From NCBI RefSeq assembly GCF_039621805.1, contig NZ_CP155073.1, forward strand, positions 1,736,001 through 1,800,000: a DNA stretch of 64,000 nt. The letters run 5' to 3'. Positions 62,049 through 64,000 of this stretch are shown one piece after another. The first letter of the stretch is position 1. Each line of letters starts with the position of its first letter. Origin of the DNA: Paraburkholderia sp. PREW-6R (GTDB taxonomy: Bacteria > Pseudomonadota > Gammaproteobacteria > Burkholderiales > Burkholderiaceae). Under the pieces are notes generated by a model. The model did not search any database, was not told the origin of the DNA, and saw only the letters and a list, made by a program, of their open reading frames with translations. A program made the position numbers and the translations under genes.

Positions 62049-62978
62049 TCAGGCTGACGTATTCAGCTCGGCCCGGGTCGGAATCGAGGGCTGCGCACCG
62101 GCGCGCGTGACCGAAATCGCCGCCGCCCGCTGCGCGAAGCGGATCGCCGACTCGATATCGGCGCCTTGCGCGAGTTGCGCCGCGAAGCCGCCGATGAATG
62201 TGTCGCCCGCCGCAGTCGTATCGACCGCTTTCACCTTTGGCGCGTCATACAGCGACGCGGGCGCCTGTTCAAGCGCCGCATAGACTCCACGTGAACCGAG
62301 CGTGACCAGCACGTTGCGCGCGCCGGCCTTTCGCAGCGCCTGCGCCGCGCGGGCTGCGTCTTCAGGCGAATCGACGGGCAGGCCGGTCAGTGTCGCCGCT
62401 TCGAGCTCGTTCGGAATCAGATAGTCGACGAGGGGCAGCCAGTCGGCCGGCAGCGGACCGGTTGCGGGCGCCGGATTCAGGATCACGGTTTTGCCGAGCC
62501 GGCGCGCTGCCGCCAATGCCGCGTGCACGCTTGCGGGCGGCGTTTCGAGCTGGCAGATCACGACGTCGGCGGCGGCGATCGCGGCCTCGTGGCGCGCCAC
62601 CGTGTCCGGCGTCACCTCGCCGTTGCTGCCCGCGACGATCACGATCGCATTCTGACTGCTGTCATCGACGACGATCAGCGCCACGCCCGTCGACTCCTTG
62701 CCGGTCTCGACTGCCGCGCAGTCGATGCCTTCCGCTTCGAGGCCCGCACGTAACTGCTCGCCGTTGCCGTCGGCGCCCACGCAGCCGATCATCGACACCT
62801 GCGCGCCGAGCCTCGCGGCCGCGACCGCCTGATTGCCGCCCTTGCCGCCCGCGACCTGGGCGAACGTATGGCCGGCGAGCGTTTCGCCCGGCTGCGGCAG
62901 ACGTGGCGCGCGCGTCACGAGGTCCATATTCAGACTGCCGATCACCGTCACGCGGCCATGTGTTTCCAGACTTGCCAA
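62049..62978 (-). CDS. rbsK: Ribokinase
   Basis: This 309-residue PfkB-family sugar kinase phosphorylates ribose at O5. It shows the N-terminal VIGSLNMDLV, the substrate motif GGKGGNQAVAAARLG, NPAPAT and the catalytic DTTAAGDTFIGGFA with the active-site Asp. The ATG-less start is TTG at 62978, with AAGGAG seven bases upstream; the frame runs on to 63047 but that lacks a ribosome-binding site. It lies 32 bp after the LacI-type regulator on the same strand. Confidence 0.93.
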   Translation of the reverse strand: MASLETHGRVTVIGSLNMDLVTRAPRLPQPGETLAGHTFAQVAGGKGGNQAVAAARLGAQVSMIGCVGADGNGEQLRAGLEAEGIDCAAVETGKESTGVALIVVDDSSQNAIVIVAGSNGEVTPDTVARHEAAIAAADVVICQLETPPASVHAALAAARRLGKTVILNPAPATGPLPADWLPLVDYLIPNELEAATLTGLPVDSPEDAARAAQALRKAGARNVLVTLGSRGVYAALEQAPASLYDAPKVKAVDTTAAGDTFIGGFAAQLAQGADIESAIRFAQRAAAISVTRAGAQPSIPTRAELNTSA

Positions 62979-63010
62979 ACTTTTTCTCCTTATTCCGCGC
63001 CAGCAGCCCG

Positions 63011-64000
63011 TCAGGCCGCCAGATCGCGCCGGGCCGCACCGGCCCATGTTGCCGTTGATTCGCGTACGATCAGCCGCGGCGACACGACACGGCGGCGCCC
63101 CGGCGCGCGAACATTGCCCGACGACGTGCCGGCGATGCGCTCGATCAGCGTCTGCGCGGCCATGTCGCCCAGCGCGCGCACCGATTGCCCGACCGTGGAA
63201 AGCGCCGGATACGTGAAGCGTCCCAGTTCGATGTCGTCGAAACCGATGATCGAACAGTCGCGCGGCACGCTGATATTGCGCTCCGCCGCCGCACGCAATG
63301 CGCCGATGCCCATCATGTCGTTGCCGGCAAAGATTGCCGACGGCTTGATCGTGTCGAACAGTTGAGCCGCCGCGCGGTAACCGCCCGTGCCCGAAAAATC
63401 GCTTTCCACGATCGCGTCGGGCGGAATGTCGATGCCGCGCTCGGTCATCGCGCGAATGAAACCGTGGACCCGCATCGCGCTCACAGCCGTCTGAACCGGC
63501 CCGGTGATGCAGCCGATTCGCACGTGCCCGAGTTCCAGAAGATGACGGGTGGCGAGGTAGCCGCCCTTCTCGTGGTCGATCTGCACCAGATCGGCGCTCA
63601 GTCCTTCGATGTTGCGGTCCACGATGACCAGCGGCTCGCGGGCATCGGCGAGCGTCTGCGCGAGCACGGCGTCGTCGCCGGCAGATGCGACGATCAGGCC
63701 GTCTATGCGCTTTTCCTGCAGCACACGTAAATAGTTACGCTGCTTCGCGGGGTCGTCGTCGGAATTGCAGAAGAACACGCAATAGCCGTTGCGCGAGCAA
63801 CCATCCTCGATGCCGCGCGCGAGCTCCGCGAAGTACGGGTTCGTGCTGTTCGGCACGACGAGGCCGATCGTGGCGGTCGCCTTCGCCTTGAGCGATCGCG
63901 CCACCGCCGACGGCACGTAGTGAAGCTGACGGATCGCGTGCTCGACCTTCGCGCGCACGTCGGCCGACACGGGCCGCGAGTTGTTCACCACGTGCGAAAC
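63011..64000 (-). CDS. rbsR: LacI-family regulator, probable RbsR (5' end outside the window)
   Basis: This LacI-type repressor is cut by the right window edge. The visible part starts within the DNA-binding domain (VSHVVNNSRPVSADVRAKVEHAIRQL, i.e. the end of the HTH and the hinge LKAKATATIGLVVPNSTNP). It then covers the whole periplasmic-binding-like effector domain with GYLATRHLLELGH, FAGNDMMGIGAL and GFDDIELGRFTYPALSTVGQ. It lies just upstream of rbsK, so ribose is the likely inducer and the rbs transport genes probably lie further right. Confidence 0.9.
   Translation of the reverse strand, partial: VSHVVNNSRPVSADVRAKVEHAIRQLHYVPSAVARSLKAKATATIGLVVPNSTNPYFAELARGIEDGCSRNGYCVFFCNSDDDPAKQRNYLRVLQEKRIDGLIVASAGDDAVLAQTLADAREPLVIVDRNIEGLSADLVQIDHEKGGYLATRHLLELGHVRIGCITGPVQTAVSAMRVHGFIRAMTERGIDIPPDAIVESDFSGTGGYRAAAQLFDTIKPSAIFAGNDMMGIGALRAAAERNISVPRDCSIIGFDDIELGRFTYPALSTVGQSVRALGDMAAQTLIERIAGTSSGNVRAPGRRRVVSPRLIVRESTATWAGAARRDLAA

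Overview
The window is GC-rich, densely coded DNA from a Burkholderiales chromosome, most likely Paraburkholderia or a close relative. The evidence is the gene content: phnWX, hopanoid-modification genes, mprF-acvB, pobA, DUF4148-like exported peptides, LysR regulators and a prkA-yeaH-spoVR block. The species cannot be read from the sequence alone. I saw no rRNA, tRNA, insertion sequence, prophage or CRISPR array.

Layout. 0-4 kb: 2-aminoethylphosphonate degradation (phnWX) with a divergent LysR regulator, then an SDR oxidoreductase. 4-6.3 kb: a probable copper operon (DUF2946 protein, outer-membrane-like protein, CopC). 6.4-10.8 kb: a membrane-anchored TAXI protein, a ProQ/FinO RNA chaperone and an OmpR-type two-component system. 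11-19.6 kb: hopanoid-modification genes in two minus-strand blocks, hpnJ-hpnI-hpnL and orf-hpnI2-hpnK, with a second OmpR-type two-component system between them. 19.8-25 kb: a cold-shock protein, an aldehyde dehydrogenase, KdgT and several small exported proteins. 25.3-32.5 kb: pobA, ilvA with an attenuator, and acvB-mprF. 33-40 kb: two unlisted small genes, an MFS pump, a three-gene acyl-CoA dehydrogenase/NodS-type methyltransferase/glycosyltransferase operon and a PAS hybrid kinase. 40-46 kb: ferredoxin-NADP reductase, two LysR regulators, a second MFS pump and an SDR. 46-51.5 kb: an operon of amidohydrolase/8-oxoguanine-deaminase type, ABC transporter and Rieske oxygenase. 52-58 kb: two small proteins and prkA-yeaH-spoVR. 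58.7-64 kb: a hydratase, a chemoreceptor and rbsK with a truncated rbsR.

Two regulatory structures stand out. First, a 20-nt sequence is identical upstream of hpnJ and in the divergent region between the hpnI2-hpnK block and the embedded two-component system. It contains a PmrA-like pair of hexamers (CTTAAG and CTTCAG, 5-nt spacer). In all three outgoing directions a -10-like hexamer begins exactly 10 nt from the box, which suggests that the regulator controls itself and both hopanoid blocks. Second, the ilvA leader has a complete attenuator: a 20-residue peptide with five Ile codons, an overlapping hairpin, a perfectly matched antiterminator and a terminator with seven U residues.

Several loci concern the envelope: hopanoid head-group synthesis, lysyl-phosphatidylglycerol synthesis and turnover, two OmpR-type systems and the unassigned acyl-CoA dehydrogenase/methyltransferase/glycosyltransferase operon. 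Functional assignments come from reading protein motifs; no database search was run.
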